From contig OX419343.1 in the NCBI GenBank assembly GCA_948470475.1, forward strand, positions 16,686,075 to 16,750,074: a DNA stretch of 64,000 nucleotides, given 5' to 3'. The position numbers and the translations under genes are program-made. The notes beneath the pieces are model-generated. The model saw only the letters and a program-made list of their open reading frames with translations, made no database searches and had not been told where the DNA came from. Shown here piece after piece: positions 11,385-24,000 of this stretch; the first letter of the stretch is position 1, and each line of letters opens with the position of its first letter. The DNA is from Galaxea fascicularis (taxonomy: Eukaryota > Cnidaria > Anthozoa > Scleractinia > Euphylliidae).

Positions 11385-11671
11385 ATTGGCCGTTCCGAAA
11401 TTCAAAAGGGAACTGGGGCGAGTTTCAAATTTTGAAGTAATCGATAAATTGACACCATCACATGAGAGATAACATTGAGATTAATCGTCACAAAATTAGA
11501 GACATTTGTATGGATTTTGAACTATGTTTCAAGGTCCATAATTTGGTCTCTGTTCAACCTAAAAGAATCAAACAATCTCAATGTTATCTTTCATGTGATG
11601 GTGTCAATTTATCGATTACTTCAAAATTTGAAACTCGCCCCAGTTCCCTTTTGAATTTCGGAACGGCCAAT
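11385..11671. repeat. Foldback repeat: 98-bp inverted arms, about 97/98 identical
   Basis: Arms at 11385-11482 and 11574-11671 are reverse complements, starting ATTGGCCGTTCCGAAATTC, with one mismatch seen by eye. A 91-base loop separates them. No target duplication could be assigned. It lies in the DHX8 intron between exons at 10979 and 13432 and would form a strong RNA hairpin in the pre-mRNA. The near-identity suggests a young foldback MITE or recent inverted duplication. Confidence 0.85.
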
Positions 11672-13287
11672 ACGCCTAAGACTAATAAACTTGTAGCCCT
11701 AAACTAAAATCGGTAATAAAAAAAAGATAAGGAAAACGTGCATAAATTACAGCCGTTTCCATGGGTCACTACTACTGCACTTTAAATAGCTGTATATCCT
11801 ACAAGACAAGCTAAAAATGATAACAACTGACCCAAGGCCCCACTGTTTTATTGAGTTGATATTCACCATCTAAAAGACCTTTTGTCACTTTCCGTAATGC
11901 AACAAGGTCGTACTAATATTTCGTGGACCACGAAAATCTTCAGCCACTGCGAAGGCCAAGAAAGATCTCAAGTAATCAGTAACCATCGCGCATTTTGAAG
12001 GAGGGAGAATTTAGTGAAAGTTTGGCTACGAGATTCAGTTTCCAGCTTGTGGAAAGACCATACTGGGTTTGGCAAAAACACCAACAGTGAAGTTGCTGAA
12101 TATCTGCTGCACAGTGATAGGCTGACTTACGTGGTCGGCTGTAGTGAACCAAGTTCAAAAAAGCAACGCGGTCAAAGTTTCCGCTTATTGCCAATACATA
12201 TGGCAAGTTAGTAGTGTTCCGAGTAGAAGTTCTTGGCATTTATATAGTTTGTCACAATGACGTGATTATAATTTGCAGATTGTCGGCCGTAATTTTTGTC
12301 GAGTTCAAACAAAATAAACAATGTGCAGAGCATGACAGGAAGTAACAAAGGGTCTTAAAGATACAACTTTTGTAAAGTTATTATGAGTGTTAATGAAAAT
12401 CAGATTTTTGAAGTGTGGATGAATGACGATCAGTTACATCTTGGTATTAACTTATAATGTCGGGAAACTGGTTGCCACAACCTGTTTACAAATGCTTGCG
12501 CATTTCTTTGTTTGACAACGCTATCAACGCGCAGGAAATCGGTGTCAGCCACTTTAACAGCTGCTCGCTGATATGATCATAATCTCGGACAAATACGTTG
12601 AGAAAATTTCAAGGTTTGAAGCCTTTGCATACGCAAATTATATCAACCTAGTTTGCACGTCCTAAAGGTTTCTAAACAATGATGGCTTCCCAAATTCAAC
12701 ATACAGTGAATAAGGAGAGACACACACCTGTGTGTTGAGCCACACATAATGGGGGACCTTTGGACCCCAAAAGGCCTATTTTCCCAAGACGTTTTGTCCA
12801 AGGGTTGGGTGTGAATTAATGAAGAACTAGTAAATTGACATAAAGAGCAGACTTCGCAAGCAAACATTTTAAAGAGGTACAAGCAAGAGTTGGCCGTTTG
12901 GTCAGGAGATAAACAATGGTGTTATAAGATGAGGGAAGAGCAGGACAAGAAAAAGAGGAAGACTTCCGGCGATTCCTGTACTTGAAACTGGCACTGTTGT
13001 CTTCAAGGAGGCTGGCAACAGTTTCTTTGCCTCACGAGTGCAACATTAAGAATCAAAATTTGCAACTAAAACTTGACACTGCAAGATTTTTTTGAGATAT
13101 AACCAAAGTTTGACTGAATAACGAACGAATCAACATGTTTATGCTTCGTGCTTCCTGGACAGCAAATGCAAGCACTGCAATTTCAAACATGTTCACTCTG
13201 AACGTATTGTGGTGCTCTTGTACATGATTTTTTTGATAGCTGTTCAATCCTGACAATCTTGTTAATAGTAATAGTTTTTGTACATGA
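11672..13287. other. No gene seen: DHX8 intron sequence
   Basis: I found no domain, exon-like segment or clear terminal repeats here. Short open frames on both strands have no family resemblance. Confidence 0.4.
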
Positions 13288-13378
13288 ATAATGCATATGA
13301 AAAAAATCATATGTGAACTGCGGATATGAAATCAAATGAAGAATAATCGTCACAGTTGTGTAAAGAAGCCTGAAAAAA
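13288..13378. repeat. SINE-related fragment (shared with 17424-17528)
   Basis: The words CATATGTGAACT, GGATATGAAATCAAATGAAG and GTAAAGAAGCCTGAAAAA recur at 17424-17528. There they lead into a tRNA-like part. This is the body of a tRNA-derived SINE in the antisense direction; here the tRNA-like half is missing. Confidence 0.6.
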
Positions 13379-13431
13379 AAAAAAGGTTTTTGTACAATCG
13401 GCAATGGTTACACACATTATGATTAGTTTAC

Positions 13432-13529
13432 CTTTACAATTTTCACAGGACTCATAGCAACACTAAGTTTGGTTTGTCCGCGTAAAAATGCAGGCTCCTC
13501 ATCCACTAGTTCAATTTCAATGTCCTCGT
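13432..13529 (-). CDS. DHX8: DHX8 exon: acidic linker [13 protein letters not shown]
   Basis: The exon completes an Asp codon and then reads [17 protein letters not shown] ... MSPVKIVK, the conserved linker between the PEKWE block and the helicase core. The acceptor is GGTTTTGCAG and the donor AAG|GTAAAC. It starts in phase 1 and ends in phase 0, fitting its neighbours exactly. Confidence 0.94.
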
Positions 13530-14311
13530 CTGCAAAACCAAGACAGAAATTTTATGCAACCATATACCTTCAGGGTTTCACAAAACTAAAACATTAAGTA
13601 TGACGGGCTTACAGTGTACATGACAGATACGTTCAAGCCTAAGTTCAGCTCAGTGTTTCACAAAGATGTGCCAAAAAAAGCCTTATCAAACATGAATGTG
13701 CAAATTTTCCACGAGCACCATCCATGAATCCCAGGACATCGCCTTAAAAGGTCTTCAAAATCTAAGCGGCTTAGTGGTCCAACACAAAATAGTTGCAAAT
13801 GAATAAACGTAATGTATATGCCAACAACGAGAATTTGGGTATTGCCTAACCCATAATTTTTGGTTAATGGTTGATCTAGCAGCCTCTCATATATTTTGAG
13901 ATAACTGTTTAGCAAGTTTTCAGGATCACTACATGGAAAGCCCCTTGTTTGCAAACATGAAACCGGGCACAAAGCCGGCTCATCATCACATGTCTAGGTT
14001 CTAGGTGCTTAGGACAAGTGTAAAGGGCTCGGGCACACACACTGAGTTGGGTTAACACCCAACCCTAAGCCGTACAAATATTTTTTACAGGTATGCGAAT
14101 AAAACAGTAAGTATGCCCAGGTAACCTTGTGTGATCTCCAGGCATCTTGTCACTTGCTGGAATGTCTATCAATTTGAACTTAAATGCAAATGGCACGTAA
14201 CAGGTCATAGTAATTTCTGATAGTGTACTGGCTGTTTGATGTTAGTATGATATTTTAACACCTTTTCCATCTCATGCTTTCTGTGAAGGCTGATGAGCAA
14301 TTTTTACTTAC

Positions 14312-14396
14312 CTGAGTCGTCATCTTTAGGAAGGATACCAGTCTCTTCGTCAAAATCAGGGTAGTCTGCCTTGTCTAACACGCCAGCTGAAATCAG
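14312..14396 (-). CDS. DHX8: DHX8 exon: YPDFDEETGILPK block
   Basis: Twenty-eight codons, LISAGVLDKADYPDFDEETG then ILPKDDDS plus one base, match the most conserved part of the DHX8 pre-helicase linker. The acceptor is ATTATGTGCAG and the donor CAG|GTAAGT. Only 85 bases of intron separate it from the upstream exon. Confidence 0.95.
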
Positions 14397-14481
14397 CTGC
14401 ACATAATTTAAACAAAATTGAATCAGTATCTCTGGCATTATAAGACATTTGCGGTAGCTGCGAATGAATGCAGTAATTAAC

Positions 14482-14584
14482 CTGTTTTAGTTCCCATTTC
14501 TCTGGTGAGGTTATCCTCTGAACTTTTCTTCTTGTACTTGGTTCGTCTTCTTCGTGAACTGGTACCACAGGAATGCCTGCAGGT
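14482..14584 (-). CDS. DHX8: DHX8 exon: RITSPEKWELKQ block
   Basis: The exon completes an Arg codon and continues PAGIPVVPVHEEDEPSTRRK then VQRITSPEKWELKQ, which matches the conserved PEKWE segment of DHX8. The frame requires the acceptor GTTGTAAG at 14585. A stronger-looking CAG six bases further in (the CTGCAG at 14579-14584) would also keep the frame and would remove two residues. That gives two possible in-frame starts. The donor is CAG|GTTAAT. Confidence 0.92.
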
Positions 14585-15952
14585 CTTACAACATTCAAAG
14601 AGTGGCAAAAATATCCAATCAGTGTCAGGAAGAATTGATATACCAGTGACAAACAGAAATTGTCACAAGGCGATTTTTAATTGGCCATGTCCGAGTTACA
14701 TTGGGCCTCTTTGTGAAGGCAAGGCTTGAGAGCGCACTCTTTCATATGAAACAGGAGGCTACAATTAGCCTTAACTTGGGCCTGCAAAAATATAGTGTGC
14801 ATCCCTAATGAAGTTCTAAGCAAAAAGAGAGAAGTCTGTCCTTCTTACATCGGACACATGGGGCTACTTTTTTAAGGGTGACCCCATCGACATGAAAATT
14901 GTATCTCTATAAACTGCAAATTAAAATAGTTTACAGCTTAACTATTGATAATAATATTACTTGAAAAAAAAAAATAAAGTGAGAAAAGAAAAGAAAAATA
15001 AAATCTGTGGAAGACGCTACTACTAACTGACGAACCCGTCATGACCTGCATCTGAAGTGGTGTCAACGACCACCACACCAAGTAAGCTCAGAATTAATGA
15101 GGTGAAAATAAACACATTGTTTATGCCGATCGATGGATTTGAGAAAGGAAACGCTTATCAAAGGATTTAGGATTCAAGATATAGTAAGAGAAACCTCCGA
15201 CATGATTCATCAAAGCATCTTGTGCAGAAAAAAAAAAAAACGAAGGTGAGCTTTGAAAACAGTGACCGACCTTCTGTGCAGTGGTGCACGAAAGGTCACT
15301 TGAGTCACGTGCGCAACAAGTGAAGATGACCAACCTTATATTAACCCTTTCTGTGCGGTGGTGAGTGTTGGACCCTAAAAATAGAACTGTCACAGCGTTC
15401 GAGTTGTGACCACAACACATGCGTGGCTCCCAATCTTTTCTTAAATTTGGCAAACCTTTTCACGTGGACAAAGTTAACTGGTACAAAGATTTGTGCGGGT
15501 AAATGTGTTCAGTTGGAAGTGGATTGTTTAACCTTGAGCGTTCACTAAGGTCAATTTATGGAAGGCGTCACATTACACAAACACAAGTTTCTGCAAATGT
15601 CAGATACTTCGTCAGTAAATATGTAAAAGGACTGCACATACTTTCTATTGTGCATTGACTAATGAAAACACTGCCACGTGCGTTGTATTGTTCATTTATC
15701 AATGAAACACTGCCACATGTTCCTATTGCGCATTTCGCAGCACAGAAAAGAAGACTGAATTCAAAACATGATTTTCAACTCAGTGCCTTTGGCCCGACTA
15801 ATTAAGTTGTCATTTGTATGGAAAAGGAACTAATATACTGTTTTAAAATGTTTGCATGAGGTTTCGCTTTGAAGAGGAGACTGAAGTAAATGTGGAAATG
15901 GCCAACAGCAAAATCCCATACAGGAACCTACAACTTTCCATGTCAGGCTGAA
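14585..15952. other. DHX8 intron, no gene seen
   Basis: Noncoding apart from the start of a MITE at 15953. A 12-base A run occurs near 15229-15240. I recognise nothing else. Confidence 0.4.
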
Positions 15953-16854
15953 TGGGCAGTTCCAGAAAATATCCATACCCAACCACGGAAGGCTTCCATG
16001 TTTTAACCCCCCCCCCCCTTGCCTTCGGAAATTCCAGAATGCGTTCCCCCCCATGCCCTCAGAATTCCATCATCGTGAACCCCCCCTACCCTTCGGAATT
16101 TCTGGGGTTTTTTTGGAAGTACATTTTCGACTTCGTAACGTTAAAATGAACAAACGAACATGAATTTATGCCTCCCCAAGGCTGTGATCTAGCGGCGCCA
16201 GGCGAAAAGCTTTACTCTTCAGCGACAAGAAAAACCTACCGCGTGTGACCAGGCTGTGCAACCTTTTTTTTTAAGTCCTAATTTGGCTTTGTTTTCTTGT
16301 GTTGTTTTGACGTTTAAAAAGCAAAATAGCTCGAAAGACTGTTCAAATCTTTTGGTCGATTGCCGTCCGGCAGTCCGAATGTAAAATTATCTGACAGTCG
16401 TTCCTTGGAAGCGAGGGACAGGTACGAGTTTTTTTGCCGTTTATCGGGCGGGAGACAGGAGTATCAAGAAATTGCGCGCGGTAAATAAGGTACATTTTCA
16501 GACTTTATTCACTTGACAAGAAATTCATCACGGTAAAATGAAACCCACGTTTTACTGTTCACTTCTACGTGTCTGATCAATCGATGCTTGTCTTCTGCTT
16601 CCACGATCATACGTTCGTGGTTTATTTACGAACTGCAAAAGTCGACAACAATAGCGTTTTCAAGGAACTCACTCTACTCTTTCTACTCTAGAAATCCCAC
16701 CTGTGAAACCCCCCCCCCGCCCATGCCTTCGGATTTCCAATTGTTAATACCCCCCCCATTCCTTCAGAATTCCAGTTCAAAGAACCCTCCCTCCCCTTCG
16801 GAAATCCTAAAAGCCGTCCGTGGTAAAGGTATGGATATTTTCTGGAATCGCCTG
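15953..16854 (-). mobile_element. G-run MITE, copy 1 (reverse orientation)
   Basis: Terminal inverted repeats read TGGGCAGTTCCAGAAAATAT at the left and its near complement at the right (ending TCTGGAATCGCCTG). The element has two related copies at 25969-26850 and 55104-56014 in the opposite orientation. All are about 0.9 kb, lack a transposase, and carry several runs of seven or more G (C on this strand), each preceded by a GAATTYCGAAGG-like word. Target duplications could not be fixed, so the superfamily is unknown. It sits in the DHX8 intron between 14584 and 17118. Confidence 0.85.
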
Positions 16855-17117
16855 GCAATAGGTTCTTATCTATATGATGCGCAAGAAACCTTCTAGTTTC
16901 TCAATAAGGTTCTTATTTTTTCAAAGACAGGGTCAGGTCATGAAATTTTAAATACAGATGTATAACATAGTTATATTTACCTGCATAGGTTTTTACTTCA
17001 AAGAAAGGGACCCATTTTACTAGCTCTCATCTAATTTAGGCAAGAACACGATCAACAGAAAAACAAACCAATACAGTTCTAAGAATAATTTAACATGCTA
17101 CCCTTTTGTGTTTGTAC

Positions 17118-17212
17118 CTGTCTGGGTTCCTAGCCATATCAATGACTTCACCTCCCACTGGCTGCCTTGATCTGGTTGGATTTAAGTCTTCACCAGTCTC
17201 TTGATCTACATC
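17118..17212 (-). CDS. DHX8: DHX8 exon: after S1 domain (DVDQETGEDLNP)
   Basis: Thirty-one codons starting DVDQETGEDLNPTRSRQPVG and ending MARNPD plus two bases of an Arg codon. DVDQETG follows the S1 domain in DHX8 proteins. The acceptor is TTGTTACAG and the donor CAG|GTACAA. The leftover AG joins to A of the next exon to give Arg, which decides that exon's acceptor. Confidence 0.94.
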
Positions 17213-17404
17213 CTGTAACAGCCAATTTAACAATGCAAATAAACAATCACCGACAATCATGGCTTACTAAACAGAGCTGGTTCAAGAGTTAATAAATTAC
17301 ATACATGAATTCCCCTCAATTATCTCAATCACAATTTAAACATGCATGACGTACAATGGGTAATTACTTGAGAAATCAAAGGCTCCTGTGAGCATTACAA
17401 TAAT

Positions 17405-17640
17405 TTCTGTTTAGTGAATGATGCATATGAAAGAAATTATATGTGAACTGTGGATATGAAATCAAATGAAGAATGATCGTCGCAGTTATCATTGCAATTT
17501 CTACAATTGCATAAAGAAGCCTGAAAAAAAATTCATGACTTTAACGGCGCTTGAACCCATGACCTCGCGCGAGAGGAGCATCGCACCAAAATCACGAGGT
17601 CACGGGTTCAAGCCCCGTTGAAGTCCTGAAATTTTAGGTT
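17405..17640. repeat. SINE tail-to-tail copy with tRNA-like hairpin
   Basis: A SINE body (17424-17528, shared with 13288) runs into an inverted pair. The left arm is about 17532-17569 and the right arm 17593-17632, each carrying GCTTGAACCC or its complement, with about five mismatches over 37 bases. The right arm contains GGTTCAAGCCCCG, a tRNA T-arm and pol III B-box-like word. The loop has AGCATCGCACC, which resembles a tRNA anticodon-side segment. I read this as two tRNA-derived SINE ends joined head to head, not as a tRNA gene. Confidence 0.65.
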
Positions 17641-19921
17641 GACGGCTCATTTCAAGCTAGTTTTTTTATGCGTTTTTGGTCGTAATAAAAAATCCGACCA
17701 TTCTTAGGTGAGATAACATCAGGTCACATCAGTCAGTTGTTTTGTTAGGGAATCCATCTATTTATGCTTTAAGCTATAATTAATGTGACTTTCCAAACTT
17801 GAGTTTTTCGTCTGAACAGATAACCTTCTTATCATGCCAAAACTTGACCCTAGCCTGGCAAATTAAGCTTACATCCTCTCCTAGAAAAACCTTTGGATGC
17901 TTGTGTTTTTGCCAAATGTTGAATATGTTTTCACAAACAAGTTTTATACTGATCGTTAAAGCAGAAGGATGTAGAATTTCTGATCAAGATCAGTGTTTTG
18001 CTTTGGGAGGCCATTTATTTGCAATCGAGCATTCACCTCCAACAGAACCTGGCCAAGGTGTGTTGGAAAACACTTCATTATGTGCAGTAAAATCAATTAT
18101 ATATTAGCTTATACATTGCTCCTAAATCAAATGCGTTGTTTGCCGGAATGTTTTTTTTTTTGGCTACAAAGCCTTTACTTTATGCCCTGTATTCTGTAGT
18201 TGTTCCACTTTGTTTTTGTTGATTCATTCCCTGTTGCATTCTTCCTTCCGGTGACGAGAAATCGTTGAAGAACCGCACGGTAATCACAGTCGCTTCCGAG
18301 ATTTCGACATCTATATTCACTGGGCGGAATATTTCAAAGTTCAATTCTCGCAGCTTGTGTTCTTTATCTTATTAACTTTCAATTTTCCAACTCAACAAAG
18401 GTATATTTTGTTTAAGGATCGAACGAAAAACCATCTGTGTTGCATCTTCAGATGCCGTGGAAATAAACAATATCAAAGGGAAAAAAATCTGCGCCTTTCT
18501 AATATCCGCTGAAACTTGGAAAAGTTGGACCAAGAAGCCTCTGGGCACAAAAGCAATACTCATTAGTAATAGTGATGTTTTCTGTTTACAAACATTGACA
18601 GCACATTTCTTTTGACATTCAAATTTGCCAGCCACCGAACGATAGCATGCATTGTTTCAACAGCCAATAAACTTCTGGTTGGCACATTAATAACAGTAGG
18701 TGATGTAACGAGAAACATCGTTATAGGACGGACAGGAAAAACGTTTACTTCAAGTTTAATCCAAACGTAAAAACAACTAATTTTGTGTCCAAGAATTCAC
18801 CACTTATAAAGAATTTGGTGAGTTGACGTGACAGTGAGGTAAACTAGGTGTGTTGTGGATTGTCATATCAAAGGGTCCTTATCGATTAAATAGACATCAC
18901 CCACACGTTGCATTGCCAGCAAGCGTGCTCCATTCAATGAAAAACAATCCTCATGCACTTCCATTATTCCCCAATATCTCCGTCAAGTTTTAGGTGAATC
19001 GACTTTCAAACGTTCATGATATAAAGTTTTTCAACATAACACGCCTGCCAATATTTTTGCCTTATGATACATACATAGCCATGTGTCTCCCGCGCCCTTA
19101 AACAGTAACTGAAGGTGAGAGATGTTTAGCCGAACTGATAATTGATTTGGGGGAGAAAAAATAAACAACAACAAAAAGCCAAAGGTCATGGAAAAGCTTT
19201 CTGATTAGTTTCATAGGAAATTTGTACGAATCAACAGTTTCAAACTGGAAGTTTCAAAAGAAATAAACGAGTCTCACTTTGATGTGTAAAAGAGATTAAT
19301 CAAAACATGAAGATTGTTACTTTGGACTACACTAACTTTCAGAGAGCATAATTTTTTTTTGAAAAGAAAGCTGACCAACATCACAAAAGTTACTTTGGTC
19401 ACTACTGTCTGAACAGAAGTATTAAAATTTGGAACCTGCATACTTATTTACCAGGTATGCCTGCCCCTAAACTCTGAGGGTTATTCGCTGATGTCAGCAA
19501 AAAGATTAACACACCTAAACTACAAGTTTGTATGAGGGTCCATTCTGGTCAAAATTCAACATTTATTTTTTATTTGTACAGGAATTTATTTTACATAAAT
19601 TATGTTAAGTACTAACATTTTCTATATTTAGAATCATTTATTTCTTTTATTTTCCCTAACAAAACCTCTACAAATTAGTTTTTGCATGTGTTGGAATTAT
19701 TTTTGTTAAATGAATATTACTTTTATTCTAATCGGTAATTATTTTTTAGCATCAACCTTATCTTTCTCTCTTAATCAGCCATTCCGCTTTTAAAATTTTT
19801 TAAGTTTCCTCCAACACTGAATTATTTTTTTATGGATACCGGTAGTCAAAATAAATTTATGGTTCTGCCGAATTATTTTTCTCTGTTTTCACCCATAAAC
19901 CTTTGAGAGGGTATTCTTGCC
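17641..19921. other. DHX8 intron, no gene seen
   Basis: Noncoding and AT-rich. Numerous short frames have no recognisable domain. T-rich stretches near 19560-19900 look like ordinary intron. Confidence 0.4.
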
Positions 19922-21030
19922 ATGTGCTTTGTCAAAACAAAAATGTCGGCCCAGCAGAATCGGTCAGTCAAATCGGTGCAAGGAATTGCGGAAAACGCAA
20001 TTCAGAGAATAAATTGTTTATTGTTGATTGAAGAAAGAGCCCCAGCTAGATCTGGTAATCATATGACAGTCCCTTCCCCATCAAGTGGAACTGTAACGTA
20101 TTCTGTCTCGTTAAAACCATCTTTGACATGTTCGGCAGTTCTTACAGACAGCCAAAGTAATCAGAAAAGTAACACTTTCGAAGAATTACGAAGGAGATTT
20201 CCCACAACTTCTAGACGGAAAGGAGTTTCCGGAAGGTGAGAGAGATCTATGTCGCAACCGTATAAGGTCAGATGTCCTGCTGGTCGGCCGTTGTCATCCG
20301 AGGTAGTTTCAAAGGATGTCACAGTAGAAATTGTAGGGGAAAAATTCCAAAAAAGTGTGAAAAACCTGAACTAGAACGATCTGGTCGAGTCATATCAGGC
20401 TTCAATATAAATAGGAAGTGGGATGCAAAACAGCTACATGGAGAGTTATCGACCCTACTGACTGGTGAAATAGAGGGAATGTTCTTTGAAATCGTAAAGA
20501 ATGCAGGGGGCACTGTGTTGAGTCCGACTCTTCCGAAGGGGAAGGAAATTGATGCCTAGCTCATGAAATATGATCGAGAAGTAGCAGCTTCAAGAAGAGT
20601 ATGTGGCCATACAACTCTTGATTTGAGCTACATTCTCCAGTTTGCTACTGGATCAGAAAAAGAGCTTAGCTTATCCTTTGTTCCATACTTAAGCCAAATT
20701 CCAACAAAGTGTGAAAAACCTGAACTAGAATGATCTCATCAAGTCATATCAGGCTTCGATATAAGTAGGAAATGAGATGCAAAACAGCTACATTGGGAGT
20801 TGTCGACCCTACTGACTGGTGAAATGGAGGGAATGTTGGTTGAAATCGTAAAGAATGCAGGGGGGCACTGTGTTGAGTCCGACTCTTCTGAAGGGGAAGG
20901 AAAATGCTGCCAAGCTGCTGCTGAAGTCTACTGCTCCCTCTGGAAACGTAAGACTGTTAGAAGAACTGCCTTCTGTCAGTGATCCAAGTGACAGAGTTGT
21001 GTCAATCCTATGTTGTAATTTAAAGTTTAG
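19922..21030 (+). pseudogene. HECT-type E3 ubiquitin ligase-like gene, upstream part, duplicated and broken
   Basis: The plus strand, opposite to DHX8, carries fragments of a gene. A Ser/Thr-rich start leads to FEELRRRFPTTSRRKG. A segment LTGEIEGMFFEIVKNAGGTV (20450) then appears again at 20810-20870. Between them, LSYILQFATGSEKELS (20620-20665) resembles the QFATG core of HECT C-lobes. The 20340-20540 block is tandemly repeated at 20700-20900 with stops in the second copy. The gene continues at 25130 after a LINE insertion. Stops, frameshifts and the duplication show a pseudogene or recombined fragment. HECT assignment rests mainly on the downstream part. Confidence 0.5.
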
Positions 21031-24000
21031 GTATAAGCTAATTGACTATAGCTATTGACTATGCTGACAATGTGTCCCATCCGACAAATTTAGATGTGGA
21101 CCTGAATATGTCTGCAGATATCAACTTTAGCTACTATACCCTTCATGACTTTTACAGCAACCCTCACATTTTTTATTGTTTATCAAGTAACAATGCCTTT
21201 TCTATTTTAAATTCTAATATCAGAAGCTTGTCAAGTAATTTTGAGGATCTTAATATTATGCTATCAGAGCTACATGTATACTTCCCTTTCTCAGTGATTG
21301 GTTTAACTGAAACCCTTACTTAATATTGATTTACCTGGGTACTCATTTTTCTTGCAGCCTACTCTTTCAAATGCAGGAGGTGTTGGTTTTTATATAAAAA
21401 ATGATTTGAATTTTACTGTCATATCAGAGCTATCTACCTCTACTGCTGATTATGAAGCTCTTTGGATTGAAATACACAATACCCATAGCTTAAATATCCT
21501 CTGTGGCATTATATACAGGCATCCCAATGGTAATTTGGAAAGCTTTTGTGAGTATTTAAATTCTACCGCTGAGAAGATTGATCGAGGTAGCAAGTACTGT
21601 ACAATACTAGGTGATTTTAACTTTGATCTTCTCAAATTTGAAAATCATTATCCAACTAATGGTTTCATAAATATTATTAGCAGGGTCCAAAATTAACTTT
21701 TTTCTAAGGGAGCAATTGGCGACTAAACTAAAAATTTTGGTCGCCAAATGGAAGGGTTTGGTCGCCAAAGACAAGTGTTAGTTTTTCTGGTTTGGTTGTA
21801 TTAATTTTTCGTTTTACTCCAATAGTTTTAATTTACGTTAATTTACAGTAAAAGCACAAAATTTAAACTTTCTTTCACTATAATTAAACAAAATGTTTCC
21901 ATTTAACACAATATCATTACATACAGCTATTAAGGGAGAGACTCACAACAGCCGTGTAACGATAACATAGTCCTTCATCTCAATGAGCGTGTTTGTCAAC
22001 GTTCATGAGAAGGCTTCGGATTTCTTTTTCTTATTATTTCCATTTAGCAGGACGTATACTGGTCTCCTGTAAAGTTCTGTGTACTAGACATATGGGGGCC
22101 CTCTTTCAATACTTAGATTAAATCAAGTGTGCAACTTAAGTATCTGTTCTTCGCCGAAACGCAACGAAAACGCAATGACGAGAAATGTTCTAGTGCCAGG
22201 CCCTCGCGTTTTCGCCCACGATATCAGAATTGCGAGAAGCCGTTGAAACAATATGGCGCCGGGTAATTATGGCGATCGTAAAATCGTCGCTTTGTTTTAC
22301 TACAATTCTCCACAGCAGCTTTATGTTTTCTTTAAAAAAAAAGGCCCATTTACCTTGGAATTCCAAATGCCGAGGGGACAAACGGTTAGTCGCCTGCTGG
22401 CGACCAGTTCTAAATTTCTGGTCGCCAACGCTCAACTTTTGGTCGCATTGGCCACCTGTCAGTCGCAATGTCGGACCCTGATTAGCTCATATTCTACAGC
22501 CCACAAGAATAACAGATCATTCTAAAACACTAATTGATAATATATTTTTCAACGCATTGGTGCACTTCACAATCAGTGGTAATATAATTTATGATATAAC
22601 AGACCATTTGCCTAATTTTCTTATTTCCGATAAATTTTCATCTCCTCATAACAATGTTAGACCGTATAAAAGAGACTATTCAACCTTTAATCCAGAAGAT
22701 ATGATAAGTGAATTCCAGACTATCAATTGGCAAACTGTTATTTCATCTGAACAAGATTCTTCAAGCACATTCAGCTCCTTTTATAATGTGATGTCAACTA
22801 TTATTGACAAGCATACCACTGTTAAGCAACTTTCCAAGAGGGAACGGAAATTCCTCTCGAAGCCTAGATTACCTCTGCTTTGAGAAAATCAATATATGTT
22901 AAAAATAACCTATATAAGAAATTTATTAAGACCAGATCCACTTATATCCACTCAAAATTTAAATTATTTAGGAATAAATTAAACCATCTTCTCAAAATAT
23001 CCAAGAAGGAATACTACAACAATTATTTCTTTGATAATATTAATGATTGCAAAAGAATATGGAAGGGAGTTAAACAAATAGTTAACTACAAACCAGCTTA
23101 GAGTAAATGATCGTGAAATTGTTAGCCCAGTTGAGGTAACAAATGCTTTTAATACTTATTTTTCTAGCATAGGAAATAACTTAACTAAATCAATAAGCAT
23201 TGTAGAGAAATCTCCTATGGAATATTTATGTAATCCAGTTTGTGATTCATTCTTTATTTACCCAACAACTACAGATGAGATTGCAAATGAGATTTCTAAA
23301 TTAAACCAGGAAAAGCTACAGGACCTTACAGTATATCAGTTGAGTACATCCTGAAACAGCTAAAATCTGTTTTATGTACACCATTAAAAATACTTTTTAA
23401 TAATTCATTTATGTCTGGTAATGTACCAAATGCCCTGAAATGATCTAATGTGATACCTGTTTTCAAAAAGCGATCCCAAACTAGCTTGTCAAATTATCGC
23501 CCCATCTCATTGCTTTCTATTTTTCATAAACTACTTGAGAGACTTATGTATAATAGACTTGTTAGTTTTCTAGACAAGCATCATGTATTATTTGAGAAGC
23601 AATTTGGCTTAAGGTCTAAACATAGTACTGATCATGCAATATTATCTATAGTAGATAAAATACAAAAAGCAATTGAAGAACAAAAATATTCCTGTGGAAT
23701 TTTCCTTGATTTTAGTAAAGCATTTGATACAGTCAATCATAGACTTCCAATGGACTTAGACTTTCCTACTAGGAAAGCTAGAACATTATGGTATAAGAGG
23801 AATTGCAAATGATTGGTTCAAATCCTATCTTACTGATCGCCAACAAGTTGTCATGGTAAATAACACCACATCACGGAAATGTAATAATAACATGTGGAAT
23901 CCCACAAGGTTCTGTTCTTGGTCCTCTGTTGTTTTTGTTATATATAAATGACTTCCACTGTTCTTCTGAACTGTTTGATTTTCACCTTTTCGCAGATGAT

